NCBI RefSeq assembly: GCF_900108295.1 | Contig: NZ_FNWK01000001.1 | Coordinates: forward strand, 682,001-746,000 | DNA length: 64,000 nt | Reading direction: 5' to 3' | Origin: Sphingopyxis sp. YR583 | Lineage (GTDB): Bacteria > Pseudomonadota > Alphaproteobacteria > Sphingomonadales > Sphingomonadaceae | Part shown: piece after piece, positions 1 to 8,571 of the stretch | How positions within the stretch are numbered: the stretch's first letter is position 1 | Layout of the letters: each line of letters opens with the position of its first letter | The notes under the pieces: model-generated | What the model saw: only the letters and a program-made list of their open reading frames with translations | Told to the model about the DNA's origin: nothing | Database searches by the model: none | Made by a program: the position numbers and the translations under genes

Positions 1-369
1 TTGGAAACCGGCGCCCGCTCCATAGTCGCGGCCAGGAGTTCCACCCATCCGCGAAACGCGCTCAGAAATTGAACCTTTGGTGTCAACATCTCTTAGCTTT
101 GCCACTACGATATGCTCAATGACATGAGCTGCTTCCAGTTCATGAGGCACGCCGTGCGCCGCCCCTACCCGGACAATGAGCGAAATGCTGATCTTGTCCG
201 AGGAGGGCCCCTTGCGCTGGATGTAGTAGGCTAACCCATTCGCGAGGGTACCAGTTTGCAAACTTCTCGCAGTTTCTCGATCGATTCCATCCTGCGCGGC
301 CACACTCACAGTAACACCAAAAAATATGAGAGCGATAAAATACAACAACGCTACTTTGAAGAATTTCAT
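1..369 (-). CDS. M16 family zinc peptidase, PqqL-like (N-terminal 123 aa; runs off the window)
   Basis: Only the first 123 residues are present; the rest lies beyond position 1. A signal peptide (about residues 1-25, ending VSVAAQ) predicts periplasmic export. The segment GTLANGLAYYI matches the opening beta-strand of M16 peptidases, and HVIEH at residues 82-86 is the inverted zinc-binding motif HxxEH, so the visible part looks catalytically competent. M16 enzymes of the PqqL/FusC kind degrade imported peptides or proteins in the periplasm. The start lies only 22 bp after the stop of the TonB-dependent receptor, so the two are probably one operon under the upstream sigma/FecR pair. Sequence and base composition are unlike the other two M16 genes in the window (AT-rich, and HVIEH rather than HLFEH or HLYEH). 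The family call is firm; the substrate is unknown. Confidence 0.8.
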   Translation of the reverse strand, partial: MKFFKVALLYFIALIFFGVTVSVAAQDGIDRETARSLQTGTLANGLAYYIQRKGPSSDKISISLIVRVGAAHGVPHELEAAHVIEHIVVAKLRDVDTKGSISERVSRMGGTPGRDYGAGAGFQ

Positions 370-391
370 AAATAAAACCCACGAAAATCCA

Positions 392-3300
392 TCAAAATCC
401 AGCAGATATTCCAAACGCAAATTTTCTGCCGCCAAAATAGCTTTTCTGGGTAAATATCTGCAAATCCTTGTTTCCGAAATAAGAACCATAACCATAATCC
501 GAAGATCCTTTGAGCAGGTCCCTTCCTTCTAAGGAGATTCTTACATCAGATTTTCCTATTTTGAATCCGTATACCATTCTAAAATCTAATGAATCATATC
601 CTGCATTATAGGCATCCAATCCGTTACTACCAAATCCAGTCAATCTGTCAGGTTGATACGTATAATATAACGTAGCATCCAACCCATACTTCGAATATGT
701 AGCACCAAATGTTCCTGAATACTTAGTAGAACCTGCAAACGGTGTCTTTAGCTCGTAAGAGATCCCTTGCCTGCGAACTAAAACTCCATTTTCATATACC
801 GGCGCAGTGCCCCAAGTTTGGGTTATCGTCTTACTGCTATCGTTATAAGCAAAATTTGCGTAAACTCCCAACCCGGACAGGATGCCAGGCAAAAATTCTA
901 ACCGCCTTTCAAACGCAAAATCCACTCCCCAAATAGTAGATATCTTAGAGTTATTACTAGGAATTGACACCCTTACAAAGGTGTCATCGGGACGATTCAC
1001 GATCGAGGGGTGGTCCGGAAGCTCAATTCCGTCCAATGCATCGAGCGTGCTGATGGTATTGTTTTCGATCAAGTTAGAGATTCTTTTTAGAAATCCGTTA
1101 ACTTTTATTACGCCCACGCTTTCATCGTACCATTCGGCACCAATATCAAAATTATGGGAATGAGCCGGCCTCAGCCCCGGATTTCCCTTTAATATCTGCA
1201 ATGAGGGCTGAGAAGAAGTTGGCCCATAAACTCTCTGTGCACTATAAAATACAGTAAATGAACTATTAAGCTGCGAAATAGCGGGCCTCGCTATAGTTGA
1301 ATAATACCCAGCTCTAACTACAACCTCACTATTAGGCCTAAAATTAAACAGCACTCTTGGGAGTATAGATGTTATACTATCCCTGTCCTTGCTAATTACC
1401 CTCGAAGATAAATAGTATGGCTGATCTATTTCGCCAAATTCATCATATACCTGCACGTCATTTACAACGAACGCTTTCACGCTGCTCCGCTCGAAGCGGA
1501 TCCCGCCAATGATTTCTATTTTCCCGACGTCTGCCCGCGCTTGGACAAATCCAGTGAAATCACGTTCAACGGTGTTCTTATCCTTGAGTACGGCCTCCGG
1601 AATTTCCTCATATGTTCTCAGAAGCCCTTGAGATACGTAGTCGTCGATATTGTTGAAGAACACTCGAGCGCTGGCAGGACTGATTGATCGATAAACACTT
1701 TCTTGGCCAGTGAGCGGTCGAAATGAAGCGCCTTCCAACACAAGGCCGAGATCTGAGGCTGAAGGAAACTGATTCGCTGAATTTCGTATTCCGCTATAGC
1801 CAAAGGCCGCTCCCACCAAATTTACGAACTTGCGTTGTTCGAACTTGACGCCTGCCTCGACATATTTCAGCGCCATGCCTGCCAAGTCGTAACGTGCCCT
1901 CAGGTCGCCATAGTAGTTTTGCGATGACCCCCGTGAATCCACTTCGCCAAAGGAGCTTTGAAAGCGGCGCGTGGCGTTATTTAGCGCGCTAAATCCAGCT
2001 TCGGAAAGGAGTGGTTCAGGCAACCCATCGCCCGTGCGCGGGCCAAAGATCGTGACGACACCCCCAGTGGCAGGATCAATCGCCACAGGGGCGAGAAAAG
2101 GAGAGTTATTAGGAATGGGCAAAGAGGCGCCCAGTGTTAGATTATTGATTGCCTCAGGCGTCCGCGTGCTTCCCTTGGTATGTCCTGCAACATAATTGAG
2201 GGTCAGCCCACCGAATGCACTTTCACCTCGGAATATGAAAGAATCGCTCGTGTCTTCGACATCTTTTGCGAATGAAAGCGTGTTCGATATAGAAAGGTTA
2301 AGATTTGCATTGAAATAAGTGTAACGCGGAGCCCCCCCCTCGGCAGCAATAGGGCGCAACGCATTGAAACGAAACGGCTGGGAGAGGAGTAGACTGCTGC
2401 TGTATCGGTTTTCGAGGCGGCGTGCGTGGATGTAGTCCAGTCGTAGGTTCGTTCCGGAGCTGATCTGCCACTCGGCCGAAGCCGAGATATTTTGTGTCTC
2501 CGCATCAAGTCCAGTCCGGCTCGCCGTCGCATTGGTGATATAATATTTTCCGCCAGGCGTGAGCGGAAAAGGCGTTCGCGGATCAATGTCTGCTTGTGTA
2601 GCAGGCTGCCCATTTGCAGCCAAAGGAAGGTACGCTCCGACTACGCCACTTGTATTAAATTCGTAGCTCGACAGGCTCTGCTTTCGATATTGCATCGAAG
2701 CGCTGATACCGAAATTGCTGGTACTTCCGAAACGCATCGAGGCTGTGCCTGATATGAGATATTCGTCTCCAAATCCCTTCCCATATTTTGTGCCGTCAGC
2801 GCGAATATTAAAATATCGTCGAGGACGATCCAAGGGCGACTTAGTTTCAATTTCCACGAGCCCGCCAGATCCGGAGCTATCCTGACTGGCCATCAGCGTC
2901 TTGCTTATCCTGATCTCCGATACGGAATCCGACAGCAGGCTATTAAGATTGGCTGCACGCCCAGTGCCGCTTCCTTCGGGCAACGGAACACCGTTCAGCT
3001 TCACCTGATTGTAGTCAGGCGTCATTCCACGGACCATGATATTGGTCCCATCGCCGGTGCGCTGGTCTTGAATAAAGCTAACTCCAGGCGCTCTGCGAAG
3101 CGAGTCAGATACCGTAGTCCCGTTAAAATTGCCCAGAAGGTCGCCAGAGATCACTGTCGTCGAATTCTCGGCCGTGCGCTCCTGATTGAGCGCCTGCGCG
3201 CGTGCAGACACCTGCCCGATCACGACGATCTCGGTCGTTGCGCCCGACCCCAGATAGATGTCGGTTCGGTTGGTCAAACCGCCCACGACGGAAACCGTCT

Positions 3301-3850
3301 CGGTCTGCTCAGGAAAGCCGAGGTAAGAAATCCGCAGCGTCACCTCGCCAGTCGGCAAGCGCGCAAAGCGGAAATCTCCGAGATCACCGGTCGCCGTGTT
3401 CTCGCCCGTCTCTACGATCTCGACGCGAGCCCCTTTGAGCGCCGCACCGGTCTTGTGATCGCGCACCGATCCGACCAGCAGACCCTGCCCCTGTCCCGCG
3501 CGCGCCGGACTAGCGACGGCGGGCGCGTTTCCCGCCTGCACCGTCAGCGCGCCGCCCGCGCCGCGCGCCATGACCAGTCCCGATCCCGACAGCATCTTCT
3601 GAAGCGCCTCGCCTGCGGTCACGCGCCCCTTGACCGCCACGCTGCGCTTGCCGCGTACCGCAGCACCGTCGAATACGATATTCTGCTTGGTGGCCCGGCC
3701 GAGCGCGCGGAGCGCGTCTCCCATCGCCTGCGCCGGAATGTCGATCTGGTAGCTGGCTTCCTGGGCGTAGGCGGCCGCCGGCATGGCGGTCATTGCGACT
3801 GCAACGCTTCCCGAAGCCAGAAGCATCGCACGGATCAGATTGGTCCCCAT
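392..3850 (-). CDS. TonB-dependent receptor with STN signalling domain (cassette 1)
   Basis: This is an outer-membrane active transporter of 1152 aa. A signal peptide (residues 1-30, ending AAAYAQ) is followed by an STN/secretin domain (about 35-105) that would touch the FecR protein, a carboxypeptidase-regulatory-like domain (about 125-205), a plug (about 225-340, with GDGTNIMVRG and SGGLVEIET) and a long beta-barrel ending in Phe. I chose the ATG at 3850 because GAGGGGAG sits just upstream; an in-frame GTG or ATG at 3865 would place that ribosome site inside the gene. It lies downstream of sigma and FecR genes and upstream of an M16 peptidase. The substrate is unknown; a peptide or protein is inferred from the M16 partner. 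The 5' part is strongly GC-rich, while the barrel part is AT-rich. Confidence 0.92.
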   Translation of the reverse strand: MGTNLIRAMLLASGSVAVAMTAMPAAAYAQEASYQIDIPAQAMGDALRALGRATKQNIVFDGAAVRGKRSVAVKGRVTAGEALQKMLSGSGLVMARGAGGALTVQAGNAPAVASPARAGQGQGLLVGSVRDHKTGAALKGARVEIVETGENTATGDLGDFRFARLPTGEVTLRISYLGFPEQTETVSVVGGLTNRTDIYLGSGATTEIVVIGQVSARAQALNQERTAENSTTVISGDLLGNFNGTTVSDSLRRAPGVSFIQDQRTGDGTNIMVRGMTPDYNQVKLNGVPLPEGSGTGRAANLNSLLSDSVSEIRISKTLMASQDSSGSGGLVEIETKSPLDRPRRYFNIRADGTKYGKGFGDEYLISGTASMRFGSTSNFGISASMQYRKQSLSSYEFNTSGVVGAYLPLAANGQPATQADIDPRTPFPLTPGGKYYITNATASRTGLDAETQNISASAEWQISSGTNLRLDYIHARRLENRYSSSLLLSQPFRFNALRPIAAEGGAPRYTYFNANLNLSISNTLSFAKDVEDTSDSFIFRGESAFGGLTLNYVAGHTKGSTRTPEAINNLTLGASLPIPNNSPFLAPVAIDPATGGVVTIFGPRTGDGLPEPLLSEAGFSALNNATRRFQSSFGEVDSRGSSQNYYGDLRARYDLAGMALKYVEAGVKFEQRKFVNLVGAAFGYSGIRNSANQFPSASDLGLVLEGASFRPLTGQESVYRSISPASARVFFNNIDDYVSQGLLRTYEEIPEAVLKDKNTVERDFTGFVQARADVGKIEIIGGIRFERSSVKAFVVNDVQVYDEFGEIDQPYYLSSRVISKDRDSITSILPRVLFNFRPNSEVVVRAGYYSTIARPAISQLNSSFTVFYSAQRVYGPTSSQPSLQILKGNPGLRPAHSHNFDIGAEWYDESVGVIKVNGFLKRISNLIENNTISTLDALDGIELPDHPSIVNRPDDTFVRVSIPSNNSKISTIWGVDFAFERRLEFLPGILSGLGVYANFAYNDSSKTITQTWGTAPVYENGVLVRRQGISYELKTPFAGSTKYSGTFGATYSKYGLDATLYYTYQPDRLTGFGSNGLDAYNAGYDSLDFRMVYGFKIGKSDVRISLEGRDLLKGSSDYGYGSYFGNKDLQIFTQKSYFGGRKFAFGISAGF

Positions 3851-3949
3851 TATCACTCCCCTCATGGTCGAGGCCGGATATTTTCCTGGCCCTCAAACCC
3901 TGGACGCAGCCCAAGGGAGAAACAGGAACGGGGCATCAAAAAATTTTCA

Positions 3950-5026
3950 TCATTTTGTCACGAATAGCACTTCGTCGCCGCGCCGGATCGTCCGGACCGG
4001 AAAGACGTCGGTCACCCCCGAGACGAACCCGTTCACTTCGTCCGAATTGAAGACGCCGCTGATCGCCACCCGGCCCGCCGCCGCATCACCGATCGCGAAC
4101 TTCGTCGAGGAGTATCGGTTCATCCGCTCGACCGCCTGCGCGAGCGGCTCGTCGGCAAAACTCAATTGCCCCGCCTCCCAGCTTCGCGCCATGCCGACGT
4201 CGACCGTCTCGAGCTTGGCTGCGCCCACGGCGGGCAGCGACAATTCCTGGCCGGGCTTCAAGAGCTGGTCCGCCGCATCAAGCCGTCCGTGCGAGGGCAC
4301 GACCGCGGGCTTGCGCGTCGCGCGATTCAAGACCGCGACATGGCCTTCGAACAGCACCACATTGACCTCGCCGTTCAGGATTTCGACCGAGAAGGAGGTG
4401 CCGGTCGCGACGATGATCTTGTCGCCCGCGATAACGGTGAAGGGTTTGAGCGGATCCTTGGAGACATCGAATTTCGCGCGGCCCGATTTGAGGACGAGCT
4501 CGCGCTTGTCCTGCGAATAAGCGACGTCGACCTCGGAGGCCGCATCCATCGACAGCCGCGAGCCGTCGTCGAGCATCACCACGCGCCGCTCGCCGAGCGC
4601 TGTGGCATATTGGACACCCGCAGGCACCGAAGCGGGCTGCAACGCCATAAAGCTGATTGCCGCGACGATCGATGCCGCGAGCGCGCCGATCCCGCTGCGG
4701 CGGACCAGCGGGCGCTGCCACCAGCGCGGCGGGATCGACGCGTTTCGGGCATCATCCTGCCCGGCGAGCGCGGCGAGCGCTTCCATCCGCATCGAGAGCA
4801 AGGCGGGCGAGCTGTTCTTGCCGTCGAGCGCACGCCAGATGAAGCTCGCGCGCTCGAACGCCTGGCGGTGTTCGGGATCGGCCTCGATCCAGTCCTCGAA
4901 CGCCATCGCCTCGAGAGGCGTCAGCGCGCGCTCGGCGAAGATCATGCACCATTCGCCGGCCTTGTCGGCAATCGCGGACATATCGCGGGGCGCGCCCCCT
5001 GACGAGCCCTTGCCCTCTTCGCTCAT
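3950..5026 (-). CDS. FecR family anti-sigma / signal-transducing protein (cassette 1)
   Basis: The product is a single-pass inner-membrane protein of 358 aa that should relay receptor occupancy to the ECF sigma factor. A cytoplasmic DUF4880-type region (about residues 17-62, with FEDWIEADPEHRQAFERA) binds the sigma factor in this family. One transmembrane segment follows at about 112-130, preceded by an RR pair. The periplasmic FecR domain (about 140-235, with VMLDDGSRLSMDAAS and ATGTSFSV) comes next, then a C-terminal region (about 280-358) that meets the receptor STN domain. Its ATG overlaps the stop of the sigma gene (ATGA at 5023-5026), so translation is coupled. The receptor gene starts 99 bp further on, leaving room for a sigma-dependent promoter of its own. 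Confidence 0.92.
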   Translation of the reverse strand: MSEEGKGSSGGAPRDMSAIADKAGEWCMIFAERALTPLEAMAFEDWIEADPEHRQAFERASFIWRALDGKNSSPALLSMRMEALAALAGQDDARNASIPPRWWQRPLVRRSGIGALAASIVAAISFMALQPASVPAGVQYATALGERRVVMLDDGSRLSMDAASEVDVAYSQDKRELVLKSGRAKFDVSKDPLKPFTVIAGDKIIVATGTSFSVEILNGEVNVVLFEGHVAVLNRATRKPAVVPSHGRLDAADQLLKPGQELSLPAVGAAKLETVDVGMARSWEAGQLSFADEPLAQAVERMNRYSSTKFAIGDAAAGRVAISGVFNSDEVNGFVSGVTDVFPVRTIRRGDEVLFVTK

Positions 5027-5628
5027 GGCCGCCTCCCCAGCCGCTCGATCAGATATCGCATCGCGCGGCGCACATGTTTTTCGATCGCGCTGTCGGTAAT
5101 CCCGAACTGATCCGCAATGACTTTCTTCGAGACATTCTCGATCCGGTAAAGAATGAAGATATGGCGGGTGCGCTCGGGCAGTTCGGCGAGCCCCGCATCG
5201 AGCGCGCGCAGCATGTCATGGCCCTCGGCGACGCGGTGCGGGTCGAGGAACTCGATCCCGATCCCCGGCAATTGCGCATATTCATCCTTGATGCCCGTTT
5301 GCACCCGGTCGCGCCGCGCGCGGTCGCGCACGAGATTGGCGGCCATGCGGAACAAATAGGATTCGGGTCGTTCGATCTGGTCGAGGTCGGCGTCGGCGAG
5401 ACGCATAAAAATCTCCTGCGTCATGTCTTCAGCCTCGGCCGTCGAGCGGACGCGGCGCACGAAAAAGGCCATGAGCGCCGGCCGATAAGCCGTGCCCAAT
5501 GCATCCAATTTTGTGCGCGCCTCGCTCACAGCCGCTGCTTGCACCTCCTCTTCCCCACAGGATAGACGCAGCCCACCCCCCACACAGGAACAGATTTCGC
5601 AAAATAATTCGATCCGTTCCGGTGGCAA
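5023..5628 (-). CDS. FecI-type ECF sigma factor (cassette 1)
   Basis: This is an RNA polymerase sigma-70 factor of the extracytoplasmic-function type, 201 aa as drawn. Region 2 is visible around residues 45-115 (AEAEDMTQEIFMRLA, then SYLFRMAANLVRDRARR) and region 4 around 140-195 (LAELPERTRHIFILYRIENV and an HTH with FGITDSAIEKHVRRAM). It should direct transcription of the receptor and peptidase when FecR relays an occupied-receptor signal. The N-terminus is uncertain: the first 30 or so residues look unlike the family, and a GTG inside the segment VQAAAVSEARTKL is a plausible later start. The gene opens the cassette sigma, FecR, receptor, M16. Confidence 0.9.
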   Translation of the reverse strand: MPPERIELFCEICSCVGGGLRLSCGEEEVQAAAVSEARTKLDALGTAYRPALMAFFVRRVRSTAEAEDMTQEIFMRLADADLDQIERPESYLFRMAANLVRDRARRDRVQTGIKDEYAQLPGIGIEFLDPHRVAEGHDMLRALDAGLAELPERTRHIFILYRIENVSKKVIADQFGITDSAIEKHVRRAMRYLIERLGRRP

Positions 5629-5839
5629 TTGCGAACGATAAGTTCAAATCGCCCATCTGAATCGCAATCGAACCGCGCCAGCCGCCAGTCATACTCACCA
5701 TTTGCGTTAAATGCGCTGCCGTCCACGCCTCCGCCCGCTCAGGAAATTCGGGACGCCCGTTGCTGATTTGCCGCTGCGAAGCGTCTTATGTCCAGGGGCG
5801 CTTGTGCATCGACGTCCGATGCGCGCCGTGGGGATAAAA

Positions 5840-6184
5840 ATGGCCGATCAGCAGTGCCGCCCGTCGATCTCTTTTCCGGTGCCGCTGGCGCTCCCCAAGA
5901 TTGCGCGATCCGCCATGATGCAGCTCGTCGTCGAGACCGAGCACTGCCCGTTCATCCTCGACCGGGTGCTGGGCACAATCCGCGAGCACGACGGCCTGCC
6001 CTTCACGATCCGGACCGATCGCGGCACGCGGATCCAGCGGATCGAGGTCGATCTCGGCGCGCAGGATGACGAGGCGGCGCTCGTTCTGCTCCAGGCGCTC
6101 CGGCGCCTGCCGAACGTCCGCGGCGCGCGCTTCATGCTCCCCGCCGAGCTGCCGGAGCAGCCGGTCCTGTCCACCAAACTCTAG
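5840..6184 (+). CDS. Small ACT-domain-like protein
   Basis: This is a 114-aa protein started at the ATG preceded by GTGGGGATAAAA; an upstream in-frame ATG at 5711 lacks such a site and would add unlikely sequence. From about residue 26 the pattern MQLVVETEHCPFILDRVLGT, then RIQRIEVDLGAQ and ALVLLQALRRLPNVRGARF, resembles the beta-alpha-beta arrangement of ACT domains, which sense amino acids. It converges with a threonine ammonia-lyase that has its own ACT region, so a link to amino-acid metabolism is possible but not shown. The resemblance is by eye only. Confidence 0.6.
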   Translation: MADQQCRPSISFPVPLALPKIARSAMMQLVVETEHCPFILDRVLGTIREHDGLPFTIRTDRGTRIQRIEVDLGAQDDEAALVLLQALRRLPNVRGARFMLPAELPEQPVLSTKL

Positions 6185-6385
6185 CGGCGGTCTTCACGGC
6201 GGACGCTCTCCCGATCGCCGGTATCGTCCGGCGCACATGACGCGTCCACCAACGCTGCCGGCCGACCGGAGGTACCGACCGGCCGCTCGCCAGCCTCGCC
6301 GGACGCTTCAAGGTGCAACGCCGAGCCTTCGCGCGGGAGATCGAAGAGCGGACGCCAGCTTTGCGATCGCATGAGCCGGCGGCGG

Positions 6386-7609
6386 TCAACCGATCGCGCG
6401 CGCGGCGGCATCGAACCCCCTTTCGCGGAGCGCACCGAGCACGCGGTCGCCATGCTCGCCGTCCTGCAGCTCGACGACGAGATCGAGCGCGGCGCGTTTG
6501 GGATTGAGCGCAAGGCTCATCCGCTCGTGCGCGACCTCGACGATGTTCGCGCCTTCCTCGGCCAGCACGGTGGCAAGCGTTGCGAGCGACCCCGGCTGGT
6601 CCGATATCGGCACATCGATGCGCATGAGCGCGCCCGAGCGGATGAGGTCCCGCAGGATGACGTTCGCGAAGATACGCGCGTCGATATTGCCGCCGGTGAG
6701 CGGCACGGCGACCCGCATCCCGGCAAAGCGATCGCAATGCTCGATCACCGCGGCGAGCCCTGCCGCGCCGGCGCCTTCGCAGACGGTCTTCTCGACCGAC
6801 TGGAGGAGCGCGATCGCGCGCTCGATCGATGCCTCCTCGACGACGAGGATTTCGTCGACCCAGTCGGCGACGATCCGCCGCGTCAGGCGGCCCGCCGATT
6901 TGACGGCGATGCCCTCGGCGATCGTCACGCCGTCGGGGAGTACGCCCTCTTCGCCCGCCATCGCGCGCGCCATCGAGGGATAGACCGCCGACTGGACGCC
7001 GATGACCTTGATCGCGGGGTTGATCGTTTTCGCGGCGATCGCAACCCCCGAGACCAGCCCGCCGCCGCCGACCGGAAGCAGGATGGCGTCGAGATCGGGC
7101 ACCGCCGCCATCAGCTCGAGCCCCAAGGTCCCCTGCCCCGCGATGACCTCGCCATCGTCATAGGGATGGATCATCGTCAGGCCGAAGTTGCGGGCATAAT
7201 TTTCTGCGATGTCATAAGCCTCGACGAGGTTAGCGCCCGAGACGAACACCTTCGCGCCATGGTCGCGGGTTCGCGATACCTTGGTGAGCGGCGTCCCCTG
7301 CGGCATCACGATCGTCGCGCGGATACCGAGGCGCGCCGAATGATAGGCGACCCCCTGCGCATGATTGCCCGCCGACATGGCGACAACGCCCGCCGCCTTT
7401 TCGCGCGGCAGGAGGCCCAATATCTTGTTGAGCGCGCCGCGCTCCTTGAAGCTCGCGGTGAACTGGAGATTCTCGAACTTGAGGAAGAGCTCGCAGCCCA
7501 AGAGGCGTGAGAGCGTCTGGCTCGGCACGCATGGCGTCGCCATGATCTGCCCCGCCATGCGCGCAGCGGCGGCCTCGATATCGGCGAAAGTCGGAATGGT
7601 CTGGTTCAC
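6386..7609 (-). CDS. Threonine ammonia-lyase (PLP-dependent, with C-terminal ACT domain)
   Basis: This enzyme converts L-threonine to 2-oxobutanoate and ammonia, the entry to isoleucine synthesis or threonine catabolism, in the cytoplasm. The 407-aa protein has the PLP-lysine segment FTASFKERGALNK near residue 55, the substrate-loop pattern MSAGNHAQGVAYH, the glycine-rich phosphate loop PVGGGGLVSGVA, and a C-terminal ACT-like region from about residue 325 (MRIDVPISDQPGSLATLATV). Length and a single ACT region fit the roughly 400-aa TdcB-like class rather than the roughly 510-aa IlvA with two. The start is a GTG at 7609 with AGGGG 8 nt upstream; the longer reading to 7789 adds non-family sequence. 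A long leader with a strong hairpin precedes it. Confidence 0.88.
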   Translation of the reverse strand: MNQTIPTFADIEAAAARMAGQIMATPCVPSQTLSRLLGCELFLKFENLQFTASFKERGALNKILGLLPREKAAGVVAMSAGNHAQGVAYHSARLGIRATIVMPQGTPLTKVSRTRDHGAKVFVSGANLVEAYDIAENYARNFGLTMIHPYDDGEVIAGQGTLGLELMAAVPDLDAILLPVGGGGLVSGVAIAAKTINPAIKVIGVQSAVYPSMARAMAGEEGVLPDGVTIAEGIAVKSAGRLTRRIVADWVDEILVVEEASIERAIALLQSVEKTVCEGAGAAGLAAVIEHCDRFAGMRVAVPLTGGNIDARIFANVILRDLIRSGALMRIDVPISDQPGSLATLATVLAEEGANIVEVAHERMSLALNPKRAALDLVVELQDGEHGDRVLGALRERGFDAAARAIG

Positions 7610-8236
7610 TCGGCTACCCCTGGCTTTGAAACAAGCACCGGGATGACGCGGCCGTGAATGGGAACCCCGGTTGGTTGCCGTTCGGCCGCATCGCTCTTCC
7701 CGTGGAAAGAGCCGCCACCTTGCGCGGGAAGCGCAGGTTGGCGCGGGCGCCCCGCCAAGCAGCGTACGCCCGTCTCCTGATGCAGACACGGCTTGGGACC
7801 CGCATCCATGATCCGGACCGATGAGAGGCGGGAGGGCCTTCAGCCGGACTTTCGCCCGGCGCCTGGCCCTCCCCGGGTCGGCTCAGCCTCGCGGCCCACC
7901 ACCCACTCTCACCACGTCTCAAGGGTAAGACGCGCGAGCCTTCCATTCCCGCACATCGGGACCGACTTTTTTAGCCGGGCATGGGCAAATGGTTTGAAAA
8001 ATGCAGTCAATCGAAAGCGAGACTTAGCATTTGGCCTCGAAATTAAACCGTTCGGCATCGGAGGCGGGCGGATCGATGGCGCCTGGGAAAGCCTGCTCTT
8101 GCGATGTTGAACTTGAAGCGGCCAACCCCGACGAGATATATTGATCCCTTACGGTATCACGAGACCCTGTTTCGGGATCGAAGATTCGAACTCTCTGAAA
8201 TGGGCTGCCATTTGCTCCTGTACGGGAGCAAACACC
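7610..8236. other. Intergenic region with long GC-rich hairpin
   Basis: No convincing gene lies here; short reading frames on both strands look like composition artefacts. A perfect 9-bp stem (7830-7838 with 7865-7873) encloses a second 5-bp stem (7843-7847 with 7856-7860). It lies about 220-260 nt upstream of the threonine ammonia-lyase start and could be part of its leader. Confidence 0.5.
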
Positions 8237-8566
8237 ATGGCCAAATCGAAGAAACTTAGCAGGGCGCACCGCCTCTTGCGCACAGTCGAAGCCGTGCGTG
8301 CCGAAACCCGGGCCATGGTGAACGCGGCCGACCGAATAGGTTCGCAGAGCCCCAAGATCAGTCCCCAGACCGCAATCCGATATCCGAGAAAGGCCAATGC
8401 CCTGCGGGCGCATGTCGACAGCCTCCCCCCTCGGGCTGACGGGGTCAAATTGCGCCTGCTACGGGTGGCCAAACACGAGCCGGGAACCGATGAGCGTAGC
8501 GACACATCGGCAATGCATCTGACGTCAATGCGCCGGGCCGGACGTGCCGTCCGGCCCGGCGCGTGA
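8237..8566 (+). CDS. Hypothetical small basic protein
   Basis: This is a 109-aa reading frame with a start at MAKSKKLSRAHR after the upstream sequence ACGGGAGC. The protein is rich in Arg, Ser and Ala with no motif, signal peptide or membrane segment that I recognise. The opposite strand also carries an open frame with a hydrophobic stretch, so the coding choice is uncertain. It stands alone between the threonine ammonia-lyase leader and the 3' end of the M16 gene, converging on the latter. Confidence 0.3.
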   Translation: MAKSKKLSRAHRLLRTVEAVRAETRAMVNAADRIGSQSPKISPQTAIRYPRKANALRAHVDSLPPRADGVKLRLLRVAKHEPGTDERSDTSAMHLTSMRRAGRAVRPGA

Positions 8567-8571
8567 CGCGC

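Noticed and set aside
140..382. An 80-aa minus-strand frame overlapping the M16 start
   Set aside because: The correct frame in this stretch encodes a signal peptide and the HVIEH zinc motif of an M16 peptidase; the 80-aa frame is its shadow.
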